9,319 bases of DNA from Thermoplasmata archaeon (GTDB taxonomy: Archaea; Thermoplasmatota; E2; DHVEG-1): positions 1 to 9,319 of the forward strand of contig JAUWGL010000020.1 in assembly GCA_030606465.1 (NCBI GenBank), written 5' to 3'. The number at the start of each line of letters is the position of its first letter. Within the stretch, counting starts at the first letter, position 1. Made by a program: the position numbers and the translations under genes. Below, in pieces: positions 1 to 6,830 of the stretch. Below the pieces are notes generated by a model. It saw nothing but the letters and a program-made list of their open reading frames with translations. It was not told the DNA's origin and did not search any database.

Positions 1-464
1 CCATCACCATATTTTGTAAAATAACCAATCAATATTTCTGATTTATTAGACGTCCCACAAACAAGACTACCGGTCATATTAGCATATTCAAAAAGCGATA
101 TCATTCTTACTCTTGCTTTCACATTTGCAAGTGCGTATTTATCTGGTTTTACTATACAATTGTCATTTATTTGTTTTACAATAGATGAAATATCTTTTTT
201 TTCACACAGCAAATCAAATTTTTTAACAATAAGTTCATGGTGTTTTATATCTAATTTTGGTGTTGTTTCATCTGGTAAAAAAACACATTTCACATTTTTC
301 TTACCTAAAGCCGCTTTACATAATAAAGCAACTACCGCTGAATCAACACCACCGGAGAGACCAATTACCACATGTTTACATCCAGAGTTTTCAACATAGG
401 TTTTAATGAAATCCTTAATGATAACCGTTATCTCTTCTGGATCTATTGATAGATTAATATCCAA
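1..464 (-). CDS. nadE: NH3-dependent NAD+ synthase, N-terminal part (C-terminus beyond window edge)
   Basis: NAD+ synthase amidates nicotinic acid adenine dinucleotide to NAD+, using ATP and ammonia, in the cytoplasm. I read 154 codons on the minus strand before the window ends. The ATP pyrophosphatase P-loop SGGVDS is at residues 37-42. The family signature GTSNKSE followed by GYFTKYGD is at residues 137-154. Only about 36 residues precede the P-loop, so there is no N-terminal glutaminase domain; this is the short ammonia-using form, about 250-280 aa in full. Start choice: a TTG at 464 has GGTGA at 470-474 with a 5-nt spacer, the same arrangement as acs and fumA. A GTG at 473 in the same frame overlaps the fumB stop (GTGA) and would add three residues, but lacks a well-placed ribosome-binding site. 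It is the last visible gene of the minus-strand cluster. Its pathway link to the TCA enzymes upstream is not obvious; it may simply be co-transcribed. Identity is sure, the exact start is not. Confidence 0.94.
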   Translation of the reverse strand, partial: MDINLSIDPEEITVIIKDFIKTYVENSGCKHVVIGLSGGVDSAVVALLCKAALGKKNVKCVFLPDETTPKLDIKHHELIVKKFDLLCEKKDISSIVKQINDNCIVKPDKYALANVKARVRMISLFEYANMTGSLVCGTSNKSEILIGYFTKYGD

Positions 465-469
465 ACATT

Positions 470-475
470 TCACCC
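470..475 (-). promoter_or_regulatory. Ribosome-binding site for nadE inside the fumB stop region
   Basis: On the minus strand GGGTGA spans the last codon and TGA stop of fumB. It lies 5 nt before a TTG codon at 464. acs and fumA have the same GGTGA element 4-5 nt before ATG, which favours TTG 464 over GTG 473 as the nadE start. The overlap suggests that nadE translation is coupled to termination of fumB. Confidence 0.5.
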
Positions 476-1021
476 TTTTTTTAGATCTCTATAGATTGAT
501 CCACCATGTGAATCCATTGATACAACCAACGGCCCAAACTTTTTTACTTTGAATATCCACACAGCCTCAGGCATACCAAGCTCATCAAGCCAATACACTG
601 CAGGGACGTCCTCAACCTTATCTGCTGCAAGTGCTCCAGCACCACCAGTATAAGAGGTATACACACATATATATTTTTGTAATGCTTTCTCGGTTCTTTC
701 GCCCATACCACCCTTACCAATAATAATATTGATACCAAACCTTTCAATGAACTTGTCCTCAAAAATCTCCATACGACTACTAGTCGTAGGACCAGCTGAA
801 ACAACCTCCCAGCCATCTTTTGTTTCTTTCATAAGAGGACCACAATGATACAAAGCCATCTCAGACGGATCAAAAGGAATATCCTCTTTATCTTTCTCAA
901 GCATCATATGATGGGCCTCGTCACGAGCAGTAAAAATCATACCAGAGACATAAACAATATCACCAACACGCAATTTCTTAATCACATCAGAACCCACTGG
1001 AAGATCAAGATGATACTCCAT
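470..1021 (-). CDS. fumB: Fumarate hydratase class I, beta (C-terminal) subunit
   Basis: This is the beta subunit of the two-subunit, oxygen-sensitive [4Fe-4S] fumarase, which reversibly hydrates fumarate to malate in the cytoplasm with the alpha subunit encoded just upstream. The 183-aa protein has the expected length of a free Fumerase_C domain. Conserved blocks include AGPTTSSRM at residues 76-84, IGKGGM at 101-106, YTSYTGGAGAL at 121-131 and a C-terminal SMDSHGGS at 168-175. ATG 1021 is preferred because GGAGGTG lies upstream within the last codons of fumA and because the protein begins in the family-typical way (MEYHLDLPV). A TTG at 1039 would add six residues with no better site. Only 2 nt separate it from the fumA stop, so the subunits are almost certainly translated as a coupled pair. 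Tartrate dehydratase is a homologous alternative; fumarase is favoured by the TCA-type neighbours. The symbol follows archaeal usage for the subunit, not the E. coli isozyme FumB. Confidence 0.94.
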   Translation of the reverse strand: MEYHLDLPVGSDVIKKLRVGDIVYVSGMIFTARDEAHHMMLEKDKEDIPFDPSEMALYHCGPLMKETKDGWEVVSAGPTTSSRMEIFEDKFIERFGINIIIGKGGMGERTEKALQKYICVYTSYTGGAGALAADKVEDVPAVYWLDELGMPEAVWIFKVKKFGPLVVSMDSHGGSIYRDLKKG

Positions 1022-1023
1022 AA

Positions 1024-1884
1024 CTATTCCACCTCCCAAGATCCATCAGAATGAATAACCATCCTAGCACGACGATCAGCCCAGCACTGAACAGCAATAC
1101 CAACAGGAAGACTAGCTGGATGACGATGAGCCACCTCAATATGAACATCCAAAACAGTAGTCTTACCACCCAAACCCATAGGACCAATACCACTATCATT
1201 AATCCTCTTGATGAGTTCCTCTTCCATAGCAGCAATAGTCTTATCTTTATTTCGAACACCAACAGGACGCAACAAAGAGCGCTTACCAAGCTTCAAAGCA
1301 AGATCAGCACCACCACCAATACCAATACCAACAACAGTAGGTGGGCATGGATTACCAGCAGCCTTAATCATCTCATCAACAACAAAATCCTTAACACCCT
1401 CAATACCAACACCTGGCTTAAGCATACCAAGCTTACTCATATTCTCACTACCACCGCCTTTCGGCAAAGAAGTAATAAAAACATCAGATCCATCAACAAA
1501 ATCCCAAGTAATATACGGAATATGCTCACCAGTATTATCCTTATGATTCTCACAAGTAAAAGGATCAACAGTATTAGGACGAAGAGGAACCTCCATAGTT
1601 GCTTTTTTTACAGCATCAACAATTAGATCCTTAAGCTTACTAATATGTGGAAAATCCACTCCAACTTCAACAAAAAAAGTCTGAATACCAGTATCCTGAC
1701 ACATAGGACGACCAGACTCTTTAGCAAGATCAATATTTTTCAAAATAGCATCAATCTGAATCTTTGCAACGCCATCCTCAACTTTATATGCATTTTTCAA
1801 TGACTTAATTACATCATCTGGTAGCTCAGTTTCTGCTTTTTTAATGAGTTGAACAACACCCTTTTTAATATCTTCAAAGTCCAT
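1024..1884 (-). CDS. fumA: Fumarate hydratase class I, alpha (N-terminal, Fe-S) subunit
   Basis: The alpha subunit carries the [4Fe-4S] cluster that binds fumarate/malate and works with the adjacent beta subunit. The 286-aa protein is a free Fumerase domain. The three cysteines expected to hold the cluster are visible: C62 in MCQDTG, C180 in GNPCPPTVVGIGIGGG, and C266 in VQCWADRRA. Other family blocks are FITSLPKGGGSENMS near residues 136-150 and GPMGLGGKTT near 233-242. The chosen ATG at 1884 has GGGTGA ending 4 nt upstream. The frame stays open up to a TTG at 1932, but that extension falls around the predicted transcription start. Codons end strongly in T (GGT, GTT, GCT, CGT), unlike aclA. 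It follows acs on the same strand after a 126-nt gap that seems to contain a terminator and a TATA box, so it may have its own promoter. The symbol denotes the subunit; tartrate dehydratase is the main alternative and is less likely in this context. Confidence 0.94.
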   Translation of the reverse strand: MDFEDIKKGVVQLIKKAETELPDDVIKSLKNAYKVEDGVAKIQIDAILKNIDLAKESGRPMCQDTGIQTFFVEVGVDFPHISKLKDLIVDAVKKATMEVPLRPNTVDPFTCENHKDNTGEHIPYITWDFVDGSDVFITSLPKGGGSENMSKLGMLKPGVGIEGVKDFVVDEMIKAAGNPCPPTVVGIGIGGGADLALKLGKRSLLRPVGVRNKDKTIAAMEEELIKRINDSGIGPMGLGGKTTVLDVHIEVAHRHPASLPVGIAVQCWADRRARMVIHSDGSWEVE

Positions 1885-1954
1885 TTTCTCACCCTTCCTT
1901 GAAAGCAAAAACTGAGATTTGCCTCCTTGCAATACTGCGAGTAAAACAATTAAG

Positions 1955-1965
1955 CATTATATAAC
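1955..1965 (-). promoter_or_regulatory. Probable archaeal TATA box for the fumA-fumB-nadE transcript
   Basis: The minus strand reads GTTATATAATG in the 126-nt gap between acs and fumA, a close match to an archaeal TATA element. Transcription would start roughly 25 nt downstream, near 1930-1938, leaving a leader of about 45-55 nt that holds the fumA ribosome-binding site. A weaker purine-rich BRE-like stretch precedes it. A near-palindrome (GCAGTATTGC, 1929-1938) sits at the expected start. The assignment comes from sequence alone. Confidence 0.5.
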
Positions 1966-1976
1966 AGTTATTAGGC

Positions 1977-1991
1977 AAAAAAAGAAAAAAA
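1977..1991 (-). terminator. Poly-T terminator after acs
   Basis: On the minus strand two runs of seven T separated by one C lie about 20-34 nt after the acs stop codon and just before the TATA-like box of fumA. Archaeal RNA polymerase commonly terminates at such oligo-T tracts without a hairpin, and I see no strong stem here. It probably gives partial termination, separating acs from fumarase expression. Confidence 0.5.
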
Positions 1992-2010
1992 TGATAGAAA
2001 GAAATTGGTT

Positions 2011-3966
2011 CTATTTTGCTTTACCGATTTCATCTACTGCTTCAGGATTAGCAAGTGTTGAAATATCCCCAACATCCTTACCAAGAGCTTTAGACCTGAT
2101 TACACGTCTCATAATTTTTCCACTACGTGTTTTTGGTACATCGTTGACAAACCATATCTCATCAGGACGAGCTATTTTACCCATCTCGTTACCTACATGT
2201 TCACGAAGCCGTTTACGAAGCTCATCACTAGGTTGAGCATCGCCTATAAGAACCACATATGAAGTTATCGACTCACCCTTAAGCGAATGTGGTTTTCCAA
2301 TAACTGCTGCTTCTGCAACCATTGGATGACTAACAAGTGCTGATTCAATTTCAGAGTTCCCAAAACGGTGTCCTGACACATTTAGCACATCATCTGCACG
2401 ACCCTGTATCCAGAAGAAATCGTCATTGTCTTTCCGTGTTACATCACCAGCGAGATATATTCCATCAAATTTACTCCAATAAGTATCCTTGTATCTCTGC
2501 TCATTTTTGTAAATACCACGTAGCATACCCGGCCATGGACGAGTCAACACTAGGTTCCCACCAGCATTTTGAACAGGTTCACCCTTTTCATTCAATACAT
2601 CAGCAGATAAACCAGGAAGTGGTCTTGTTGCAGAACCAGGTTTTAAATCTGTCAAAGGCAGTGGAGATATAACGAAATGCCCTGTTTCTGTCTGCCACCA
2701 TGTATCCATAATCTGACAGTTCTCATTACCAATATGTTTGTAATACCATATCCATGCCTCAGGATTTATTGGCTCACCAACAGATCCAAGCAATCGTAGT
2801 GTACTCAAATCATGTTTTTTAACCCAGTCTTCACCATATTTCATAAACAGCCGGATACTTGTTGGAGAAGTATACAATAGTGTAATATTATATTTCTCTA
2901 TAAGTTCCCACCATCTATCAGGCTGTGGATAATTTGGAGCTCCCTCATACAATACAGATGTAGCTCCAAGAATAAGTGGTGCATACACAATATATGAATG
3001 CCCTGTAATCCAACCGATATCAGCAGCACACCACCAAATATCAGTATCCTTCATATCAAAAACCCAATTCAACGTATATGCGGTCCCAACAGCATAACCA
3101 CCATGAGCATGAATAATACCCTTTGGTTTACCAGTAGTACCACTAGTATACAAAAAGAACAAAGGATCATTTGCATCAAGCTTCTCAGTTTCACATTCCT
3201 TTGGCGAATCAAAAACAAGATCATGCCACCAGACATCACGACCAGCGGTCCAAGGAACACCATCACCAGTACGCTTCACAACAATACAATGCTCAACACT
3301 TGGAGCTTCTTCAAGAGCGACATCAGCTTGTTCTTTCAAGTAGACTTTTCTGCCACGTCGCCAGAAACCATCACAAGTAATAACCACTTTAGTTTCACAA
3401 TCATTTACCCGATCTCGGAATGCAAGAGAGCTAAAACCAGAAAATACAACAGAATGAATTGCACCAATCTTAGCGCAAGCAAGCATAGCAATAGGAAGCT
3501 CAAGGATCATTGGCATATAAATACCAACACGATCGCCTTTTGTAACGCCAAGTTTTTTCAAAGCATTAGCAAGCTTATTAACCTCAATGTAAAGATCGTT
3601 ATAGGTTAATTTTTTAACATCACCAGGTTCACCTTCAAAAATAAAAGCAACCTTGTTTTTCCTCCAGCTTTTCACATGTTTATCAAGTGCATCATGAACA
3701 ATATTATACTTAGCACCAACAAACCATTTAGCCCATGGAACATCCCACTCTACAATTTTGTCATATGGTTCGTACCATTCAACAAAATCCTTTGAAATCT
3801 CTTCCCAGAACCATTCCCCGTTCTCAGCTTTTTTATATAGCTCATCGAGATCTTTTATATTGTGTTTGTCCATCCACTGCTTTACATTAGTCTGATTTAC
3901 AAACTCTCCTTTTGGTTTAAAAACACGTTTTTCATCAAGCAATACAGATATGTTCTCTTCAGCCAT
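2011..3966 (-). CDS. acs: Acetyl-CoA synthetase, AMP-forming
   Basis: The enzyme converts acetate, ATP and CoA to acetyl-CoA, AMP and pyrophosphate through an acetyl-adenylate, in the cytoplasm. The 651-aa length is normal for full-size Acs. Visible features in order: an N-terminal ACS domain (about 30-90), the P-loop [11 protein letters not shown] at 273-283, the A5 motif DTWWQTETG at 421-429, the hinge region before [13 protein letters not shown] at 522-534, and the C-terminal catalytic lysine K617 in TRSGKIMRR. Positions matching the acyl pocket of Salmonella Acs (V310, T311, V386, W414) are I320, T321, V396 and W424 here. The pocket tryptophan is kept, fitting acetate or propionate rather than longer acids. 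K617 is the residue that protein acetylation controls in relatives. The stretch [12 protein letters not shown] differs slightly from the usual SGHRLGTAEIES. ATG 3966 is preferred over a TTG at 3984 because GGGTGA ends 5 nt upstream. It lies 23 nt after the 230-aa gene. Confidence 0.97.
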   Translation of the reverse strand: MAEENISVLLDEKRVFKPKGEFVNQTNVKQWMDKHNIKDLDELYKKAENGEWFWEEISKDFVEWYEPYDKIVEWDVPWAKWFVGAKYNIVHDALDKHVKSWRKNKVAFIFEGEPGDVKKLTYNDLYIEVNKLANALKKLGVTKGDRVGIYMPMILELPIAMLACAKIGAIHSVVFSGFSSLAFRDRVNDCETKVVITCDGFWRRGRKVYLKEQADVALEEAPSVEHCIVVKRTGDGVPWTAGRDVWWHDLVFDSPKECETEKLDANDPLFFLYTSGTTGKPKGIIHAHGGYAVGTAYTLNWVFDMKDTDIWWCAADIGWITGHSYIVYAPLILGATSVLYEGAPNYPQPDRWWELIEKYNITLLYTSPTSIRLFMKYGEDWVKKHDLSTLRLLGSVGEPINPEAWIWYYKHIGNENCQIMDTWWQTETGHFVISPLPLTDLKPGSATRPLPGLSADVLNEKGEPVQNAGGNLVLTRPWPGMLRGIYKNEQRYKDTYWSKFDGIYLAGDVTRKDNDDFFWIQGRADDVLNVSGHRFGNSEIESALVSHPMVAEAAVIGKPHSLKGESITSYVVLIGDAQPSDELRKRLREHVGNEMGKIARPDEIWFVNDVPKTRSGKIMRRVIRSKALGKDVGDISTLANPEAVDEIGKAK

Positions 3967-3989
3967 TTTTTTCACCCTTTTCAATTTTT

Positions 3990-4682
3990 TTAGTAATCCC
4001 CGGGAAAAGCTCCTGTTAATTTTGCGTATTCCTCAAAGTTCTCAACCCAATCAAAGTCTAAATCAAATTCATCCTTTGATTTTTTCAATACCCTCTTATC
4101 AAGATGTTTTTTCTGCTCTTCTATAAGTTTTGCAAGAGGAGCAAATCTCTTAGCTCTAAAAACTGGATAGGCCGCAGCAGAATCAACACCATCTAATGTT
4201 CGAATATGTTCTCTGAGGAATTTATTAACTGTTTCTTCATGGTCAGCGGCGATACTCATAATTAAATCTTCGTCTCCAAGAGAATATGAGATATATATCG
4301 GGAAAAGATTGAACGGATAATGGTAATTATGTAGATACTCATAGATTCTCTTGTAATTTTTTGGATGTGTATAAATTCGTATCACATACCTTCGTATGTT
4401 TTCAGGTTTCTTTTTTGGAATTGCAAAAAATACAGGTTTCATAAGTGATACCGTTTTTGTATGGTGTACTTCATCACATTTGACTATCTCTTCTGTTAAA
4501 AAATTAGAGATATCATCTGGACTTTCTACATTAAAAATAAGTCCAACATCCATCATTCCCTCTGTTTGAGTAGCATATAATGGGGTAATTGGTTTTGATG
4601 GGTCATCTTTTATTTCATTTTCTATATAGTTCCATACCCTGCTTAAATCTGTTTTTGGATACAATCTTACTATCATCAACAT
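3990..4682 (-). CDS. Tandem RAM/ACT-like domain protein of unknown function, no HTH
   Basis: I do not recognise a named family for this 230-aa protein, but it looks like an internal duplication. Residues 3-86 and 98-180 each follow the pattern beta strand (VRLYPK / [11 protein letters not shown]), helix, strand, then a strand-helix-strand block. The closing blocks align by eye: [20 protein letters not shown] at 45-64 with [20 protein letters not shown] at 139-158, followed by [18 protein letters not shown] and [18 protein letters not shown]. This is the shape of the Lrp/AsnC ligand-binding (RAM) or ACT-type ferredoxin-like fold. There is no helix-turn-helix, signal peptide or membrane segment. 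A charged, probably helical tail (181-230) is rich in K early and in D/E later, and ends PGDY. ATG 4682 has GGGAGG upstream with 7-8 nt spacing. It is the first gene of the minus-strand cluster, 23 nt before acs, so a role sensing a metabolite or modulating Acs is a reasonable inference, not something the sequence shows. Confidence 0.88.
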   Translation of the reverse strand: MLMIVRLYPKTDLSRVWNYIENEIKDDPSKPITPLYATQTEGMMDVGLIFNVESPDDISNFLTEEIVKCDEVHHTKTVSLMKPVFFAIPKKKPENIRRYVIRIYTHPKNYKRIYEYLHNYHYPFNLFPIYISYSLGDEDLIMSIAADHEETVNKFLREHIRTLDGVDSAAAYPVFRAKRFAPLAKLIEEQKKHLDKRVLKKSKDEFDLDFDWVENFEEYAKLTGAFPGDY

Positions 4683-4861
4683 ATTATCTTCCTCCCTACA
4701 CGCGTAGTATATTAGGGGTTGCCTGAATATGCTAGCAGTATAATAATTTTTGTGCTAATTTAAACTATATTTCTACAAGAACTTTGCAAATAATTTAAGT
4801 AGTAATTTCATATTACCGATAATACCCTATAGATGAGTAGTATGCGGGGAGGTTAATTCAT
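4683..4861. promoter_or_regulatory. Divergent promoter region between the acs/fum and acn/acl clusters
   Basis: This 179-bp AT-rich spacer separates the two divergent clusters, so it must drive both. TATA-like candidates are an AT-rich block at 4757-4772 readable on either strand, AAATAATTTAAGTA near 4788-4801 for acn, and ATTATAC around 4740-4746 on the minus strand for the 230-aa gene. GTAAT-N5-ATTAC (4802-4816) lies just downstream of the acn TATA candidate. GTAGTA occurs three times on the plus strand (4704, 4799, 4837). CTAC-N4-GTAG (4696-4707) lies in the leader of the 230-aa gene. Ribosome-binding sites are GGGAGG at 4691-4696 (minus) and GGGGAGG at 4846-4852 (plus). No convincing single promoter can be fixed by eye. 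Confidence 0.55.
4802..4816. repeat. Inverted repeat GTAAT-N5-ATTAC, candidate operator
   Basis: A perfect 5-bp inverted repeat with a 5-nt spacer lies between the likely acn TATA element (about 4788-4801) and the acn ribosome-binding site. That is where a dimeric repressor would block initiation. Short repeats of this size arise by chance in AT-rich DNA, so the operator role is only a suggestion. Confidence 0.35.
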
Positions 4862-6808
4862 ATGGGAAAAGGTATAGTTCAGAAGATTTTAGAAAAGCAT
4901 ATTGTAGAAGGCAAATGGGAACCAGGTAAGGAGCTTGCTATAAAAATAGATCAGACGTTGACTCAGGATGCAACTGGTACTATGGCATATCTTCAGTTTG
5001 AAGCCATGGGGGCAACAAAAGTTAAAACAGAATTATCGGTTAGTTTTGTTGATCATAATACTGTTCAGATTGGTTTTGAAAACGCTGATGATCATAAGTA
5101 TCTTCAAACTGTAGCAGCAAAATATGGCATTATTTATTCACGTGCAGGTAATGGTATTTGTCATCAAGTCCATTTGGAGCGTTTTGGTAAACCAGGTAAA
5201 ACATTGCTAGGTAGCGATTCTCATACACCTACTGGTGGCGGTATTGGCATGATTGCAATTGGTGCCGGTGGGCTTGATGTTGCTGTTGCAATGGCGGGTG
5301 GTCCATTTTATCTAACGTGTCCTAACGTGATTAAGGTTAATTTACATGGAAAACTTAAACCATGGTGCACAGCAAAAGATGTTGTTCTAAAAATGCTTGA
5401 AATCTTTACAACGAAAGGCAATGTTGGTTGTGTTTTTGAGTATGATGGCAAGGGAGTAAAAACACTATCTGCGCCTGAGCGTGCAACAATTACTAATATG
5501 GGTGCTGAATGTGGTGTGACTACTTCTGTTTTTCCAAGTGATGAAACAACAAAAACTTTCTTAAAAGCTCAAGGACGTGAAAATGACTGGGTTGAGATGA
5601 AGGCGGATACAGATGCAGAATATTACAAAGAAATTGATATTGATCTAAATGAGATTGTTCCACTAACCGCATATCCTCATAGCCCGGGAAATATTAAAAC
5701 AGTGAAAGAACTAGAAGGGATGAAAGTAGATCAAGTATGTCTTGGAAGTTGCACAAATTCATCATACAAGGATCTTATGACTGTTGCAAAAATTTTGAAA
5801 GGAAAAAAGGCTCATCCAAATGTGAGTTTTGTAATAGCACCTGGCTCAAAACAAGTACTAGAAAATATTGCAAAAGATGGAGGACTAGCTGATTTAATCT
5901 CAGCTGGTGCACGGATTGCTGAATCAGCTTGTGGTTTTTGTATAGGTAACAGTCAATCACCAAAAACTGAGGCAGTATCTCTTCGAACAAGTAATCGTAA
6001 TTTCCTTGGTCGTTCTGGGACAAAAAGTGCACAGGCATATCTTGTAAGTCCTGAAACAGCTGCAGCAGCAGTAATTACTGGTAAAATGACTGACCCGCGT
6101 GATTTGGAAAAAATGGGAATCAAATATCCCGATGTCGAAATACCTGAGAAGTTCTACATTGATGATAGTATGTTTATTTATCCAGAGGATGCAGAAAAAG
6201 TTGAGATATACCGGGGGCCGAATATTGGTGATCCACCAGCGAGTCTACCATTGCCTGAAGAGATTAGTGGTGAGATCACAATCAAAGTTGGTGATAAAAT
6301 AACAACGGATCATATTATTCCGGCAGGTAGCAAGATGAAATATCGGTCAAATGTTCCCAAGTATTCTGAGTTTTTATTTGAAGTGGTTGACCCTACATTT
6401 CATGATCGTGCTGAAAAAATACAACACGATGGTAAGGATAACATCATTGTCGGCGGGCTTAGTTATGGCCAGGGATCTTCTCGTGAACATGCAGCGCTTT
6501 GTCCGATGTTTCTTGGTGTAAAAGCTGTTATTGCAAAATCACTTGAGCGCATTCATACAGCTAACCTGATTAATTTTGGAATAATTCCACTGACATTCAA
6601 AAGTGATGGTGATTATAATAAAGTTGAACAGGGAGACGATATTGAGATACCTGATATTAGAAGTGTTATTGAGTCAGGTGGTGTAGTGAAAGTTAAAAAT
6701 AAAACTAAAAGCGTAGAGTTTGAAGTTGATTATAATCTCTCAGATAGACAGAAAGAGATTATTCTTGCAGGTGGGACACTTGCATATATGAAAAGTAGGT
6801 CTAAATAA
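4862..6808 (+). CDS. acn: Aconitate hydratase, short (Aquifex-type) form
   Basis: Aconitase interconverts citrate and isocitrate through cis-aconitate using a [4Fe-4S] cluster in the cytoplasm. The 648-aa protein has the catalytic domains and the swivel domain on one chain. It is shorter than the roughly 890-aa AcnA and matches the length I recall for the Aquifex-type aconitase family. Visible motifs: LGSDSHTPTGGGIGMIAIGAGG at about 116-137, cluster cysteines C297 (LGSCTNSS) and C357/C360 (ACGFC), and the swivel-domain block SYGQGSSREHAAL at 534-546. Having the swivel domain attached argues against the split LeuCD/homoaconitase type. ATG 4862 is preceded by GGGGAGGT with about 9-nt spacing. 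It opens the plus-strand cluster and is 22 nt before aclB, so citrate delivered by ATP-citrate lyase, or destined for it, is its natural partner metabolite. The promoter lies in the shared divergent region upstream. Codons are often T-ending, as in fumA. Confidence 0.95.
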   Translation: MGKGIVQKILEKHIVEGKWEPGKELAIKIDQTLTQDATGTMAYLQFEAMGATKVKTELSVSFVDHNTVQIGFENADDHKYLQTVAAKYGIIYSRAGNGICHQVHLERFGKPGKTLLGSDSHTPTGGGIGMIAIGAGGLDVAVAMAGGPFYLTCPNVIKVNLHGKLKPWCTAKDVVLKMLEIFTTKGNVGCVFEYDGKGVKTLSAPERATITNMGAECGVTTSVFPSDETTKTFLKAQGRENDWVEMKADTDAEYYKEIDIDLNEIVPLTAYPHSPGNIKTVKELEGMKVDQVCLGSCTNSSYKDLMTVAKILKGKKAHPNVSFVIAPGSKQVLENIAKDGGLADLISAGARIAESACGFCIGNSQSPKTEAVSLRTSNRNFLGRSGTKSAQAYLVSPETAAAAVITGKMTDPRDLEKMGIKYPDVEIPEKFYIDDSMFIYPEDAEKVEIYRGPNIGDPPASLPLPEEISGEITIKVGDKITTDHIIPAGSKMKYRSNVPKYSEFLFEVVDPTFHDRAEKIQHDGKDNIIVGGLSYGQGSSREHAALCPMFLGVKAVIAKSLERIHTANLINFGIIPLTFKSDGDYNKVEQGDDIEIPDIRSVIESGGVVKVKNKTKSVEFEVDYNLSDRQKEIILAGGTLAYMKSRSK

Positions 6809-6830
6809 AAAAAATAGCGAGGTAAAAGAT

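Noticed and set aside
160..399. 79-codon plus-strand open frame at the left edge
   Set aside because: It lies opposite the NadE P-loop region, and the minus-strand reading is unmistakably NAD+ synthase.
1051..1626. Long plus-strand open frame opposite fumA
   Set aside because: Low-complexity N/T/S-rich product caused by the T-ending codon bias of fumA on the other strand; fumA is a clear conserved enzyme.
470..1884. L-tartrate dehydratase alpha/beta subunits
   Set aside because: Homologous and not fully separable by eye, but the gene neighbours are TCA-type and the cysteine and KGGM motifs fit fumarase; kept only as an alternative.
2998..3609. 203-codon plus-strand open frame opposite acs
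   Set aside because: Shadow of acs, which has all family motifs; the product looks like nothing conserved and has no ribosome-binding site worth noting.
4862..6808. 3-isopropylmalate dehydratase or homoaconitase
   Set aside because: Those are usually split into a roughly 420-aa and a 160-aa subunit in prokaryotes; here the swivel domain is fused and the partner genes use citrate.
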